Assembly: GCF_016892765.1 (NCBI RefSeq)
Contig: NZ_JAFEMD010000022.1
Coordinates: forward strand, 27,901 to 91,900
DNA length: 64,000 bases
Origin: Microvirga arvi
GTDB lineage: Bacteria > Pseudomonadota > Alphaproteobacteria > Rhizobiales > Beijerinckiaceae
Reading direction: 5' to 3'
Shown here: in pieces, positions 43,993 to 53,396 of the stretch
How positions within the stretch are numbered: the first letter of the stretch is position 1
How the letters are laid out: each line of letters begins with the position of its first letter
Position numbers and translations under genes: made by a program
Notes under the pieces: generated by a model
What the model was told of the DNA's origin: nothing
Database searches by the model: none
What the model saw: the letters and a program-made list of their open reading frames with translations, nothing else

Positions 43993-45903
43993 TCAGGACG
44001 GACTCCGGTGAATGTCACCGGAGTCCGAATGCATTTGACCTATGCTTGCATTCCTCCGCCAGAGCCAGATCGGAAGAGAACCGGATCGGCCACGGATCGA
44101 AGTCGGGAATGTTCCATCCAGAAGACCGGATCCGAAAACCGAGCACGCTGAGCCTGCCGCTTGGTGGAGGTCATCGCTCAAGGCGACATCGGCGTGATGA
44201 TACGCGGCAACCTCCATCAACCGACTCGCCACATTGACAGTATCGCCGATGGCCGTGATGTGCTGATGGCTGTCGCCGCCGAGCCTGGACGCAATGATCT
44301 CTCCGAAATGCGCTCCGATCTTGAAGCCGATATGGGACGCAATCGGATCGGGCAGTCCGGCAATCCAGCTCTCCATGCGCGAGCAGAGGCCGACGCAGGC
44401 CTCCACAGCATGGCAGGCATCCTCAGGCGAGGAATCCGGCAGCCCGAATAGGATCATTGCGCCATCGCCCATGAAGCTGGCGACGATGCCCTGATGGCGC
44501 ACTGCTTCCTGGTCCACGAGAGCATGAAAGCCGCGCAGCATCTCGCGGGTTTCGTCGAGAGGCAGAAGCTCGCTCAGGCCCGTGAAGCCCGACAGATCGA
44601 TAAAGATCACAGCCGCCTTCTGGCGCACCGGCTTCATGAGGAAAGCAGGATCCTCGGCGAGTCGCTTTGTGAGGCTCGGAGGCTGGAAGCGGCGCAGGGT
44701 CCTGCTCTGCACGTTAAGCCTGTCTGCCCGAAGCCGGTCGAGCCAGAGCTGCGCCGCCCCGAAAATCATTGCTGCAGGCAGGGCTGTCAGGAGCGGAAGG
44801 GTGGCGCTGAGCCAGATACCCTGCATGAATGCGAAGACGGTCAATCCAATCCACGAGATCGCGACAACGGCGATGATCGCAAATCCCCAGATGCTACGGT
44901 GCCAGGCCAGGAGCAGAACGAACAGGATCGGCAGCAATACAGCCACAGTGCCGTCGGCGAGACGGACCTGTCTATCGCGTATAAGGCCGTCGCCTTGCAT
45001 GAGGTGGGCCATGGCGGTCGCCAGAACCTCGACGCCCGGCAATACCGGGTCGAAGGGCGTCGGGAAAGCATCGCCACCCCCTGTCACCGTCGCGCCGATC
45101 ACCACGATGCTGTCGCGGATGGCATCCTGTTGGATGTAGCCTTGCAAAACCTGACCGGCGCTGACGGTGCGAATGCTGCCGGCAGGGCCATAGAAGCGGA
45201 GGGGAAGGGCATATCCGCTGTCAGTGCGCGTCGTGACGTCGCCGATCATGAGACTGTCTGCCCCCATGGTCGGATCGTGCCTCATGGCAATCGATACCGT
45301 GCGCAGGGGGAAGGACGGTATGATCTGATGGCCGGATCGCACCAGAAGTGGAATGTGGCGCGGCGCTCCTGATGCATCCGTGGCGATGTTCACGACGCCC
45401 AGTGCCGAGGTGTTGGCCAAAGCATCGATCGGCAGGAGCAGTCTCTGTGCCGTCGGAAGACCACTCAAACTGTCCCCGACGGGATCGGCCGCATGCTGGG
45501 GGGTGCGTCCAAACAGACCTGCGGCAGCCAGGACGCTCGGTGTTTCACCCAAAGCCCTTGCCAGCGCTTGATCACCCTCGGCCGATCCTGGATCGACGAA
45601 GAGGATGTCGAGGGCAATAACCTTCGGACTCATGCGTCCGACAGCCGAGACGAGCTGCGCCATCGTCGCTCGCGGCAGGGGATAGGCTCCGACTTGTTGC
45701 ACGGTCTGATCGTCGATGGCGACGATGGTAATGCCCTCAGGTACCGGGCGCGGACCTTGGATCAGAAATCGCAGGTCGATCAGAGGCGCTTCCAGGCGAT
45801 CGAGAATGGAAGAGCCGCCCTGCCAGTGCAGCAAGGCTAGCCCGGCTCCCCAAAGGCCCGCCAAGGCGGCGGCGATGAGCGGTATGGCAAATCGTCCGCC
45901 CAT
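43993..45903 (-). CDS. CHASE2-domain class III adenylate/guanylate cyclase
   Basis: The 636-residue membrane signal enzyme has a first membrane helix (about 8-26), a periplasmic CHASE2 sensor (about 35-310), three helices (about 318-385) and a cytoplasmic cyclase domain (about 430-590). Both metal Asp residues are present (D436 in FIDLSGF, D480 in MGDGAM), as are Asn and Arg of GDTVNVASRL, so it should be active. Lys in GFKIGAHFGE favours ATP as substrate. It follows the FecR-domain gene by 6 bp, so both act together. Its last 11 codons overlap a hairpin that ends the convergent TPR gene. Confidence 0.9.
   Translation of the reverse strand: MGGRFAIPLIAAALAGLWGAGLALLHWQGGSSILDRLEAPLIDLRFLIQGPRPVPEGITIVAIDDQTVQQVGAYPLPRATMAQLVSAVGRMSPKVIALDILFVDPGSAEGDQALARALGETPSVLAAAGLFGRTPQHAADPVGDSLSGLPTAQRLLLPIDALANTSALGVVNIATDASGAPRHIPLLVRSGHQIIPSFPLRTVSIAMRHDPTMGADSLMIGDVTTRTDSGYALPLRFYGPAGSIRTVSAGQVLQGYIQQDAIRDSIVVIGATVTGGGDAFPTPFDPVLPGVEVLATAMAHLMQGDGLIRDRQVRLADGTVAVLLPILFVLLLAWHRSIWGFAIIAVVAISWIGLTVFAFMQGIWLSATLPLLTALPAAMIFGAAQLWLDRLRADRLNVQSRTLRRFQPPSLTKRLAEDPAFLMKPVRQKAAVIFIDLSGFTGLSELLPLDETREMLRGFHALVDQEAVRHQGIVASFMGDGAMILFGLPDSSPEDACHAVEACVGLCSRMESWIAGLPDPIASHIGFKIGAHFGEIIASRLGGDSHQHITAIGDTVNVASRLMEVAAYHHADVALSDDLHQAAGSACSVFGSGLLDGTFPTSIRGRSGSLPIWLWRRNASIGQMHSDSGDIHRSPS
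43999..44027. terminator. Hairpin between convergent TPR and cyclase genes
   Basis: CGGACTCCGGTGA / TCACCGGAGTCCG, 13-bp perfect arms around ATG. It lies 26 bp past the TPR stop and inside the last codons of the cyclase gene, so it can serve both strands. No clear T-run. Confidence 0.6.
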
Positions 45904-45909
45904 GGGGCT

Positions 45910-46464
45910 CTACCGCCCGAGACGGGCGAGCAGGGCGGCTGCGCGAGCTTCGGGCCAGCGTCGGACAATCAGGGGGGACGTGCCCGGCTCCACATCGACT
46001 CCTTCCCCGGGGCCGAGGCTCACGCTTCGGGTGTTGCCTTGGACCCGCCGCACCGAAACGCGGCCGGTCACAACGAACACGGATGTCCAGCTGCCGCTGA
46101 CATCGACGGCCCATTGCGTGCCGCGCACCGCGGCAATGGCCTGCGGCGTCAGGATCTGAAAGCCCTGTCTTGCGGATCGTGCCGGTGCATCGATGAAGAT
46201 GGCGCGGCTTTGCAGGTTGACCGCGTCAGGCTGACCATCCCGGTTCTGATCTACGAGATTGAAGCCTGCTCCTGCCTCCGCCTCAATGGTGAGACCATCC
46301 CGGCAGCGCAGGATCTGTCGCTGCGAGGCTGCTGTCTGCATTACGCAGCCGATCCCTTGAGCGGCGGCGTTCTCATGCAGGGACAGATGAACCAGGAAGG
46401 CCAGCAGGAAGAGCCGCATGGTAGAATGACAAAACGACCGATGACTTGTCCGATCCCATGCCAT
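45910..46464 (-). CDS. Exported FecR-domain protein
   Basis: The 184-residue protein has an N-terminal signal sequence (hydrophobic 17-30, cleavage near NAAAQ) and a FecR domain (about 55-165: TPQAIAAVRGTQWAVDV, GRVSV, LGPGEGVDV). ATG 46464 has GGAG seven bases upstream; ATG 46419 would give a shorter signal peptide but has no ribosome site. FecR-domain proteins often pair with CHASE2 cyclases, where the periplasmic protein likely meets the CHASE2 sensor. It is first in a two-gene operon. Confidence 0.85.
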   Translation of the reverse strand: MAWDRTSHRSFCHSTMRLFLLAFLVHLSLHENAAAQGIGCVMQTAASQRQILRCRDGLTIEAEAGAGFNLVDQNRDGQPDAVNLQSRAIFIDAPARSARQGFQILTPQAIAAVRGTQWAVDVSGSWTSVFVVTGRVSVRRVQGNTRSVSLGPGEGVDVEPGTSPLIVRRWPEARAAALLARLGR

Positions 46465-46625
46465 GATGCTTCTCCGTTGCTCAAGGAATGGCTTCTGTCC
46501 TGAACGGCTCGGATGTCCATGGGTTATACTATGAAGGACATGAGAGAACCAGCGATGTGCCCGGTGTCACCTTCCGTTATGCTGCTCTGGAAGTTTGGTG
46601 CGGCGGTGGCCGGCGCGCCTGCCAC

Positions 46626-47399
46626 TCATTGCCGTCGTGCGACGAAGAACAGGCGCGGGAAGCGGAGAAGGACCTTTCCGTCCTGCTGCGCCGGATAGGC
46701 CTTCTCGATCTCCACCCGATAGCGGCGCAGGTATTCCGACTGTTCTTCGGGCGAGAGAGGATCCAGATAGGGCCTCAACCCGGTGCTCCTGAGCCAGTCG
46801 ACGATAGCGTCGGCATCCGCGAGGGGATGAACATAGGTCGTCTGCCATATATCGACCGAGCACCCGGCCCGCTGCAGCCAAGAGTAATAATCCTCGAATG
46901 ATCCGATCTCCTCGCGGGCTTGGGACGCCGATGCCAACCTTTCGGCCCATGGTCCCTCTTGGGAAACCTTCTCCATGAGCCTGTGGGAGGGCTCCTGCAG
47001 ATTGTTGGGCATCTGAACGGCGAGGCAGCCTCCGGTCTTCAGAAAGGAGACGAGGCGTGCGAGCAGATGCGGATGGTCCGGCAGCCACTGCAGGACGGCA
47101 TTGGCGAAGATCAGGTCATAGCGCTCGTCCGGCTGCCATGCCGCAATGTCCACCTCCTCAAAGGCCGCTCTAGGGAGGCGCTCCCGCGCTTTCGCGAGCA
47201 TGCTAGGCGAATTGTCGAGGCCGAGCACGTGTGCATTCGGGTGGCGCTCAACGATCAGCCCCGTGCTGTTTCCTGGCCCGCACCCGATATCCACGGCGTT
47301 GCGGATCTCTGTCAGGGGAATGCGCCCGATAAGGTCGATGGCGGGTCGCGTCCGCTCGTCCTCAAACTTCAGGTATTGTCCAGCGTTCCAGTCTGCCAA
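46626..47399 (-). CDS. tam: Trans-aconitate 2-methyltransferase
   Basis: The 257-residue class I SAM methyltransferase has the start [20 protein letters not shown] and the SAM motif [10 protein letters not shown] (about 37-46). [12 protein letters not shown] and LAVQMPNN are also typical of Tam. It methylates trans-aconitate, which otherwise inhibits aconitase. It stands alone between two cyclase units on the same strand. Confidence 0.9.
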   Translation of the reverse strand: MADWNAGQYLKFEDERTRPAIDLIGRIPLTEIRNAVDIGCGPGNSTGLIVERHPNAHVLGLDNSPSMLAKARERLPRAAFEEVDIAAWQPDERYDLIFANAVLQWLPDHPHLLARLVSFLKTGGCLAVQMPNNLQEPSHRLMEKVSQEGPWAERLASASQAREEIGSFEDYYSWLQRAGCSVDIWQTTYVHPLADADAIVDWLRSTGLRPYLDPLSPEEQSEYLRRYRVEIEKAYPAQQDGKVLLRFPRLFFVARRQ

Positions 47400-47461
47400 G
47401 GAAGGGCCTCGTCGTTCAGGGTTGCAGGATTGCCGCGTGTGAGCCTGGCATATGCAGCACT

Positions 47462-48622
47462 TTACTCCGGCAAGGTAAAGACCTGCTGCGGATGATCGAT
47501 CCCTCGCAGGCGGTGGTATCCGAGATCGGCAAGGGGTCGTTCGAGCTCTCTTGCGAAGACCTGCGAGATGATGATGGGCCGGTCGAGGTGCTTGGCCAGA
47601 TCGAGAAGCCGGCTAGCCCGGTTCACGGCAGGGCCGATGACCGTGAAGTCGAGCCGGCGCGATGCCCCGACATTGCCGTAGGCGACTTCGCCGAAGTGAA
47701 GGGACAGGCTGTGCATCAGCGGGGATCCGCCTGCCGACCTCCGAAGCTCATTCTCCACATCGGTCCTGCTGCAGAATTCCTGTGCTGCCGCGAGGGCGCT
47801 CGCGCAGGCTGCCCTGCTGTTCTGTGCGGCCGAGGTCGGAAAGATCGCCAGCACCGCATCACCGATGAATTTCAGCACTTCGCCGCCGTGCTTCTCGACA
47901 ACATCTCCGACGATCCCAAACCATCCATTCAGGTCTGCCAAAACGTCTGGGATCGGAGATTGCTCCGACATAAGCGTGAAGCCGCGAAGGTCCGTAAACC
48001 AGATGGCGGCTTCGATGAAGTCTACTGCACCGCGATCCACCTGTCCCTCGATGATGCGCTGCCCTGTTCTGGGGCCTACATAGGTATCGAGCAGATCGAT
48101 TGCGATCCGCCGCAGAACGTGCCGCTCCATGTAGGGGCTGACCAGCTTCGAGACGATCTGCAGGCTGTCGAGCTCCGCCGGGGTGAAGCCTTTGGCCTCG
48201 CGTGTCGCAAAGGATATGACGGCGGTGCGGGTCAGGTCGAGGAAGGGGAGCGGGTACATGACGTAATCTGTCGCTCCGGCCTGCCGAAGTTCCTCCAGAA
48301 GCGGCATATCCGGGAAAGGACCATCCAGACGCCGTCGGAACGGTCTGGCGGTTTCATCGACGATCCGGGTGGGACTGTTGAGATAGGATGACGAAGTTGC
48401 TGCCGTCGCGCGATCCGCCTCGCTCACAGACAGTCGCTCGTCCGTCCAGACATGCTGCCAACCGCTAATTTCAGGATGCAGCACCTCGAGACCGAGGGAG
48501 GCGCGCCATATGGGCCAGCCTGCTTGGGTAAGTTGACGGCAGAAGGACACGAACAGGTCCTCGACAGTCCCGTGCGGGGCCCCCTGGGCCAGCCAGCGTG
48601 CAATCCCGTCAACCGGATCCAT
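47462..48622 (-). CDS. Soluble class III adenylate/guanylate cyclase
   Basis: The 386-residue protein has an N-terminal sensor-like domain of about 170 residues with no membrane helix, and a C-terminal cyclase domain (about 200-360). Metal Asp211 (FTDLRGF) and Asp255 (FIGDAVLA) are present, and the catalytic Asn/Arg appear in [10 protein letters not shown], where Pro replaces the more usual Asp. The start at 48622 is chosen because family similarity begins at [10 protein letters not shown]; the frame is open further 5' to 48808. It may make cAMP in response to a cytoplasmic signal. It is the second cyclase within 5 kb. Confidence 0.85.
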   Translation of the reverse strand: MDPVDGIARWLAQGAPHGTVEDLFVSFCRQLTQAGWPIWRASLGLEVLHPEISGWQHVWTDERLSVSEADRATAATSSSYLNSPTRIVDETARPFRRRLDGPFPDMPLLEELRQAGATDYVMYPLPFLDLTRTAVISFATREAKGFTPAELDSLQIVSKLVSPYMERHVLRRIAIDLLDTYVGPRTGQRIIEGQVDRGAVDFIEAAIWFTDLRGFTLMSEQSPIPDVLADLNGWFGIVGDVVEKHGGEVLKFIGDAVLAIFPTSAAQNSRAACASALAAAQEFCSRTDVENELRRSAGGSPLMHSLSLHFGEVAYGNVGASRRLDFTVIGPAVNRASRLLDLAKHLDRPIIISQVFARELERPLADLGYHRLRGIDHPQQVFTLPE

Positions 48623-48915
48623 AGCGCTCGTACCTGCCTTGCCATGACAGCTCATCTGATCATTCGGGATGGAGATTGGCAAACAAGGGAACGAGCATTC
48701 CTGAGTTCCCGCGACCAAGAATTGCCTTTCGCGAACTTGGAAGATCCGATGGAATAGGCTCCTAGTTCGGTGTACCGGCAGGTTTTCATTCCATGGCGAC
48801 ATCTGCATTGTTCCGGCGTATACTCATGGCATAGGTTGCGGTATCGCGTGACCACCGCATTGTGCACGCATGGCCGTGACTTCAACTGCCAAGGTTCATC
48901 CCTGGAGGAGTGGTT

Positions 48916-49740
48916 ATGGCCCAATTCCACGTTGTCGCCGGTGCAAGCGAGGTTCCGGCCCATCCGATTGTCAGAAAGATCACCCCGGCTGACTTGAAGG
49001 AGGCGCTGGCGAGAGGATTCGACGATTTCTGGGCCATGCCGTCTCATCTCGTCTTTCTCGGGCTGATCTACCCTATTCTCGGCGTATGCCTTGCGGCCCT
49101 GACATTCAGCAACAATGCGCTGCCTTTGCTCTACCCGTTGGCCTCGGGCTTCGCACTGGTGGGACCCTTCGCGGCCATCGGCCTTTACGAGATCAGCAGA
49201 CGGCGGGAACTCGGTCTATCTGTCTCCTGGCAGGATGCCTTTGACGTTCTCAAGTCTCCGTCGATCCCATCGATTGCCGCCCTCGGTTTCCTCCTGCTGG
49301 TGATCTTCCTCGTGTGGCTGACAACGGCCCGCCTGCTTTACCAATCCATTTTCGGCTATGCGGTGCCGGCATCGTACTCCGAGTTCGTCAGTCAGGTGCT
49401 GGCAACGTCGGAAGGCATGAAGCTGATCGTCCTCGGCAACATCCTCGGCTTTTGCTTCGCGGTTGCGGTGTTGAGCATCAGCGTCATCTCGTTCCCGCTT
49501 CTTCTCGATCGGGATGTCGGTGTGGCCGTCGCCATCTACACGTCGGTCAAGGCGGTCGTCATGAACCCGCTCACCATGGCGCTATGGGGCCTGATCGTGG
49601 CGGCAGGGCTCCTTGTCGGGTCGATCCCGCTTTTCGTGGGGCTTGCAATCGTGATGCCGGTGCTCGGGCATGCAACCTGGCACCTTTATCGCCGGGTCGT
49701 AGAGCCTCCCCATCCTGAAGATGCCCATCCTGCGATATAA
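48916..49740 (+). CDS. DUF2189 integral membrane protein
   Basis: The 274-residue protein has about six membrane helices. DUF2189 features include the N-terminal KITPADLKEALARGFDDFW and PLASGFALVGPFAAIGLYEISRR. GGAGG lies seven bases before ATG 48916. Function unknown; members are often found near cytochrome oxidase genes in alphaproteobacteria, and here it is convergent to a cox operon. Confidence 0.87.
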   Translation: MAQFHVVAGASEVPAHPIVRKITPADLKEALARGFDDFWAMPSHLVFLGLIYPILGVCLAALTFSNNALPLLYPLASGFALVGPFAAIGLYEISRRRELGLSVSWQDAFDVLKSPSIPSIAALGFLLLVIFLVWLTTARLLYQSIFGYAVPASYSEFVSQVLATSEGMKLIVLGNILGFCFAVAVLSISVISFPLLLDRDVGVAVAIYTSVKAVVMNPLTMALWGLIVAAGLLVGSIPLFVGLAIVMPVLGHATWHLYRRVVEPPHPEDAHPAI

Positions 49741-49761
49741 CCTGCTTTTCTCATAAAAGCT

Positions 49762-49790
49762 GAAGGCGGTCCGATCACAGGGCCGCCTTC
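49762..49790. terminator. Bidirectional terminator hairpin
   Basis: GAAGGCGGTCC / GGGCCGCCTTC, 11-bp arms with one G-U pair and a 7-nt loop, between the convergent DUF2189 and cox subunit IV genes. A smaller repeat GCTTTT/AAAAGC at 49744-49760 lies beside it and supplies a U-rich stretch for the minus-strand transcript. Confidence 0.65.
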
Positions 49791-49797
49791 ATGCTGA

Positions 49798-50133
49798 TCA
49801 GGTTCCTGGACTGAAGAACGATATCCGGGACAGGAGCGTGTAGTCCGCTTCCAGAACCATGATCGCCACGAAGACCAGCACGGCGCTGATCGGCACCAGG
49901 ATGGCATAGACCAGAGAGAGGCGCTCCCAGGCCATGTGCATGAAGACGGCGATGATGAGGCCTGCCTTCAACATCATGAACAGAAGAATGAGGGAATATC
50001 TCAAAAGTCCCTCAAGCTGGAAGTAGTCCACGAAGTAGGAGCAGGCGCTCAGAACGAACAGCCAGGCCCAGACCACGAGATAGAGCCTGATCGGATGCTG
50101 CTGCCCCTGCGCATGGGCGGATGCCTGTGCCAT
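49798..50133 (-). CDS. Cytochrome oxidase subunit IV-like protein
   Basis: The 111-residue membrane protein has three helices (about 18-35, 42-62 and 75-98) and the prokaryotic subunit IV/CyoD-type pattern MMLKAGLIIAVFMHM. ATG 50133 is used; 15 further upstream codons would overlap the subunit III gene. It is the last gene of the cox operon, 8 bp after subunit III, and assists assembly or stability of the oxidase. Confidence 0.85.
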   Translation of the reverse strand: MAQASAHAQGQQHPIRLYLVVWAWLFVLSACSYFVDYFQLEGLLRYSLILLFMMLKAGLIIAVFMHMAWERLSLVYAILVPISAVLVFVAIMVLEADYTLLSRISFFSPGT

Positions 50134-50141
50134 GATCCCTC

Positions 50142-50867
50142 TCACCAGAGATAAAAGAAGGCGAAGATGAAGACCCACACCAGATCGACGAAGTGCCAGT
50201 AGAGTCCCATGATCTCAACCGCTTCGTAGTTTCCTCTGCGGCTGGTGAAGAAGCCTCGTCTTTCCTGATCGTAGTCACCCCGCCAGACCTTGCGCGCGAC
50301 AATCAGGAGGAAGAGCACGCCGAAGCTGACGTGGGTGCCATGGAAGCCCGTGATCATGAAGAAAGTCGAACCGAATTGTGCGGCTCCCCAGGGGTTCGAC
50401 CACGGGCGCACGCCTTCGTGGATCAGCTTGGTCCATTCGAAGGCCTGCATCCCGACGAAGGTGGCCCCGAGAAGCGCCGTCACCAGCATCAGAACAGCCG
50501 TCTTCCTGCGGTCGCGGCGATAGGCGAAGTTCACCGCCATGGCCATGGTTCCGCTGCTGCTGATCAGCACGAAGGTCATGATCGCGATCAGGATGAGGGG
50601 GAGGCTGGTGCCTCCGATGGTCAGCGCAAAGACCTCGCTGGCATTGGGCCATGCCACGGTCGTGGACATGCGCGCGGTCATGTAGGAGATCAGGAAGCAG
50701 CTGAAGACGAAGGTGTCGCTCAGGAGAAAGATCCACATCATGGCCTTTCCCCAGGAAATGCTCCTGAAGGCCTGCCTATCGGAGGAAAAATCGGCCGCGA
50801 GGCTTCGCAGGCCCGAAGCCTCGATGTGGGTGCCTGTTGTTCCTTCCGTAAAAGCCTGCTCCGTCAT
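50142..50867 (-). CDS. coxP: Haem-copper oxidase subunit III (first copy)
   Basis: The 241-residue membrane protein has about five to six helices. Subunit III features include FEWTKLI, FFMITGFHGTHV and YWHFVDLVWVFIF. It contains no redox centre but stabilises subunit I. It lies 12 bp after another subunit III gene. Two subunit III-like genes are characteristic of the Bradyrhizobium coxMNOP arrangement; which is O or P is my tentative choice by order. Confidence 0.87.
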   Translation of the reverse strand: MTEQAFTEGTTGTHIEASGLRSLAADFSSDRQAFRSISWGKAMMWIFLLSDTFVFSCFLISYMTARMSTTVAWPNASEVFALTIGGTSLPLILIAIMTFVLISSSGTMAMAVNFAYRRDRRKTAVLMLVTALLGATFVGMQAFEWTKLIHEGVRPWSNPWGAAQFGSTFFMITGFHGTHVSFGVLFLLIVARKVWRGDYDQERRGFFTSRRGNYEAVEIMGLYWHFVDLVWVFIFAFFYLW

Positions 50868-50879
50868 TCACAAAACCTC

Positions 50880-51584
50880 TCAGGTGAGCAACTGCCGGCA
50901 GATGTCGATGAAATCGCCCGCCCAACCGGTCCAGATGCTCAAGAGAACGAGCCAGACGAAGAGCAGGAAGTGCCAGTAAGTCGCGCAGAGTTCCACGGAC
51001 AGGCGCAGCCGATCGGTCGAGGTAGGGTGCCATGCCTTCTCGCTCGTTCGGACCAATGCCACCAGACCGCCCAGGACATGAAGTCCGTGCGCGCCGGTCA
51101 GGATATAGAAGAAGTCATTGGCTGGATTGATGGTGAGCCGATAACCCTCTTGCGCCAATTGCTGCCATGCGACGAGCTGGCCTGATAGAAAGGCAAGGGC
51201 CGAAACACCTGCCGCGATCAGAGTGAACTTGAGTTCACCCGTCTCGCCACGGCGTACCGCGACCTTGGCGCCATGAAGAGCGAGGCTGCTTGCAACGAGC
51301 ATGGCTGTGTTGAGCCAAAGGATCGAGGGGATCGGCATGGTGCGCCAATCCGGAAGCTGCATGCGCATCGCGTAGGCGCTGATGAAGAGTGCGAAGAAGG
51401 AGCCGATGACGGCCAGAAGCACACCCAATCCGACCTTTGCGGGAGCAACAGGTTCAGGCTCCAGGTCTTGCAGGGTGCCGGCTGCTGACGGTTCCAGCCA
51501 GGGCTTGGACGCCAGACCCTGCCGCGAGAGCCACCATGTGCCGATGATCGCCAATATGCTCAGGAAAAAGAGAATGCTACCCAT
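50880..51584 (-). CDS. coxO: Haem-copper oxidase subunit III-like protein (second copy)
   Basis: The 234-residue protein has subunit III helices and the C-terminal FYILTGAHGLHVLGG and YWHFLLFVWLVL motifs. It diverges from the 50142-50867 product, so it is not a recent duplicate. It overlaps the end of the subunit I gene by 8 bp, indicating translational coupling. The O/P naming is tentative. Confidence 0.85.
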   Translation of the reverse strand: MGSILFFLSILAIIGTWWLSRQGLASKPWLEPSAAGTLQDLEPEPVAPAKVGLGVLLAVIGSFFALFISAYAMRMQLPDWRTMPIPSILWLNTAMLVASSLALHGAKVAVRRGETGELKFTLIAAGVSALAFLSGQLVAWQQLAQEGYRLTINPANDFFYILTGAHGLHVLGGLVALVRTSEKAWHPTSTDRLRLSVELCATYWHFLLFVWLVLLSIWTGWAGDFIDICRQLLT

Positions 51585-53358
51585 GGATCGACCCCGATCC
51601 GGCTCGTGTGGGTCCAGGCTGGCTCTGGGCTAGGAAATCCTGGTCGGCTCCCGGCACGCTGTAATCGTAGGCCCAGCGGTAGACGACAGGAAGATCCTTG
51701 CCCCAGTTGCCGTGCGGCGGCGGTGTTTCGGGGGTCTGCCATTCCAGCGTGGTGGCACGCCAGGGATTGCCGCCAGCCGGTTTGCCGTGGCGCAGGCTCC
51801 AGAAGAGATTGAAAACGAAGACCAGTTGCGTTGCGCCGACGATCAGGGCCACGATGGTGATGAAGGCATTGAGCGCGTGCGCCGACGGGGGCACGAAGGC
51901 CATGTCTGCGATGTCATGGTAGCGGCGCGGTATTCCCATCAGGCCTAGATAGTGCATGGGAAAGAAGATCGCGTAGGCGCCGAGGAACGTGACCCAGAAA
52001 TGGAGCTTGCCCAGCGGGTCGTTCAGCATGCGCCCTGTCACCTTCGGATACCAATGGTAGATCGCGCCGAAGATTACCAGGATCGGCGCCACGCCCATGA
52101 CCATATGAAAGTGCGCGACGACGAACATCGTGTCAGAGAGTGGAACATCCACGACGACGTTGCCCAGGAAAAGGCCTGTGAGGCCGCCGTTCACGAAGGT
52201 GACGATGAAGGCAAGCGCAAACAGCATGGGAACGGTGAGGTGAATGTCACCCCGCCAGAGCGTCAGGATCCAGTTATAGACCTTGATAGCTGTCGGGACG
52301 GCGATGATCAGGGTTGTGGTGGCGAAGAAGAACCCGAAATAGGGGTTCATGCCGCTCACGTACATATGGTGCGCCCATACGATGAAGCTGAGCGCGCCGA
52401 TGGCGAGCAGGGCCCAGACCATCATGCGATAGCCGAAGATGTTGCGTCGCGCATGAGTGCTGATGAGATCCGAAACGATGCCGAAGGCGGGAAGGGCGAC
52501 GATGTAGACTTCGGGATGTCCGAAGAACCAGAAGAGATGCTGGAAGAGAAGGGGAGAACCGCCGTTACGGTCCAAAGGCTGCCCCATCTCGACCATGACC
52601 GGCATGAAGAAGCTGGTTCCGAGCACCCGGTCGAAAAGCATCATCACGGCCCCGACGAACAGGGCAGGGAAGGCGAGCAGCGCCATGAAGCTCGCGGTGA
52701 AGATTCCCCAGACCGTGAGCGGCATGCGCATCAGGGTCATGCCGCGGGCCCGCGCCTGCAGCACGGTTACGACGTAGTTCAAGCCACCCATGGTGAAACC
52801 GATGATGAAGGTCATCAGCGACACGAGCATCAGGATGATGCCCCAATCCTGTCCACCCGGCGTGCCGGAAAGAATGGCCTGCGGAGGATAGAGCGTCCAT
52901 CCGGCGCCGGTGGGTCCACCCGGCACGAAGAAGCTTGCCACGAGGATCAGCACGGCAAGCAGATAGATCCAGAAGCTCAGCATGTTCACATAGGGAAAAA
53001 CCATGTCTCGGGCGCCGACCATCAGCGGGATGAGGTAGTTGCCGAAACCGCCCAGGAACAGGGCGGTCAGCACGTAGACCACCATCATCATGCCGTGCAT
53101 GGTGATGAACTGATAATAAGCGTTGGCATCGATGAAGGAAAAGACGCCGGGAAATCCTAGCTGCAGGCGCATCAGCCATGACAGGACAAGGGCTATCAGC
53201 CCGACGGAGAGGGCGACGAAGGAATACTGGATGGCGATTACCTTCGCATCCTGGCTGAAGACGTATTTCGTCAGCCAGCTATGCGGATGATAGAGCTCGA
53301 CGTCCTCGACATCGGGCGCCGCAATCACTCCCGTCGGGCCAAGCGGGACATCAACCAT
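51577..53358 (-). CDS. coxN: Cytochrome c oxidase subunit I (CoxN/CtaD-like)
   Basis: The 593-residue protein has twelve core helices. The motifs are those of A-type haem-copper oxidases: FITMHGMMMV, GGFGNYLIPLMVGARDM with the D-channel Asp, WFFGHPEVYI with the Cu-ligand His, Glu and cross-linked Tyr, and VVAHFHMVMG with haem ligands. It reduces oxygen and pumps protons in the inner membrane. ATG 53358 has GGAGAG upstream and is preferred to a TTG at 53400 that would overlap subunit II. Confidence 0.93.
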   Translation of the reverse strand: MVDVPLGPTGVIAAPDVEDVELYHPHSWLTKYVFSQDAKVIAIQYSFVALSVGLIALVLSWLMRLQLGFPGVFSFIDANAYYQFITMHGMMMVVYVLTALFLGGFGNYLIPLMVGARDMVFPYVNMLSFWIYLLAVLILVASFFVPGGPTGAGWTLYPPQAILSGTPGGQDWGIILMLVSLMTFIIGFTMGGLNYVVTVLQARARGMTLMRMPLTVWGIFTASFMALLAFPALFVGAVMMLFDRVLGTSFFMPVMVEMGQPLDRNGGSPLLFQHLFWFFGHPEVYIVALPAFGIVSDLISTHARRNIFGYRMMVWALLAIGALSFIVWAHHMYVSGMNPYFGFFFATTTLIIAVPTAIKVYNWILTLWRGDIHLTVPMLFALAFIVTFVNGGLTGLFLGNVVVDVPLSDTMFVVAHFHMVMGVAPILVIFGAIYHWYPKVTGRMLNDPLGKLHFWVTFLGAYAIFFPMHYLGLMGIPRRYHDIADMAFVPPSAHALNAFITIVALIVGATQLVFVFNLFWSLRHGKPAGGNPWRATTLEWQTPETPPPHGNWGKDLPVVYRWAYDYSVPGADQDFLAQSQPGPTRAGSGSIHG

Positions 53359-53396
53359 CAGGATTCTCTCCCTGGATGCCGTTGCATCAACCTCGA

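Noticed and set aside
51952..53160. 402-codon plus-strand ORF opposite the cox subunit I gene
   Set aside because: Composition is Glu/His/Asp-rich with no family pattern, as expected from the complement of a G+C-rich membrane-protein gene; the minus strand encodes a complete oxidase subunit.
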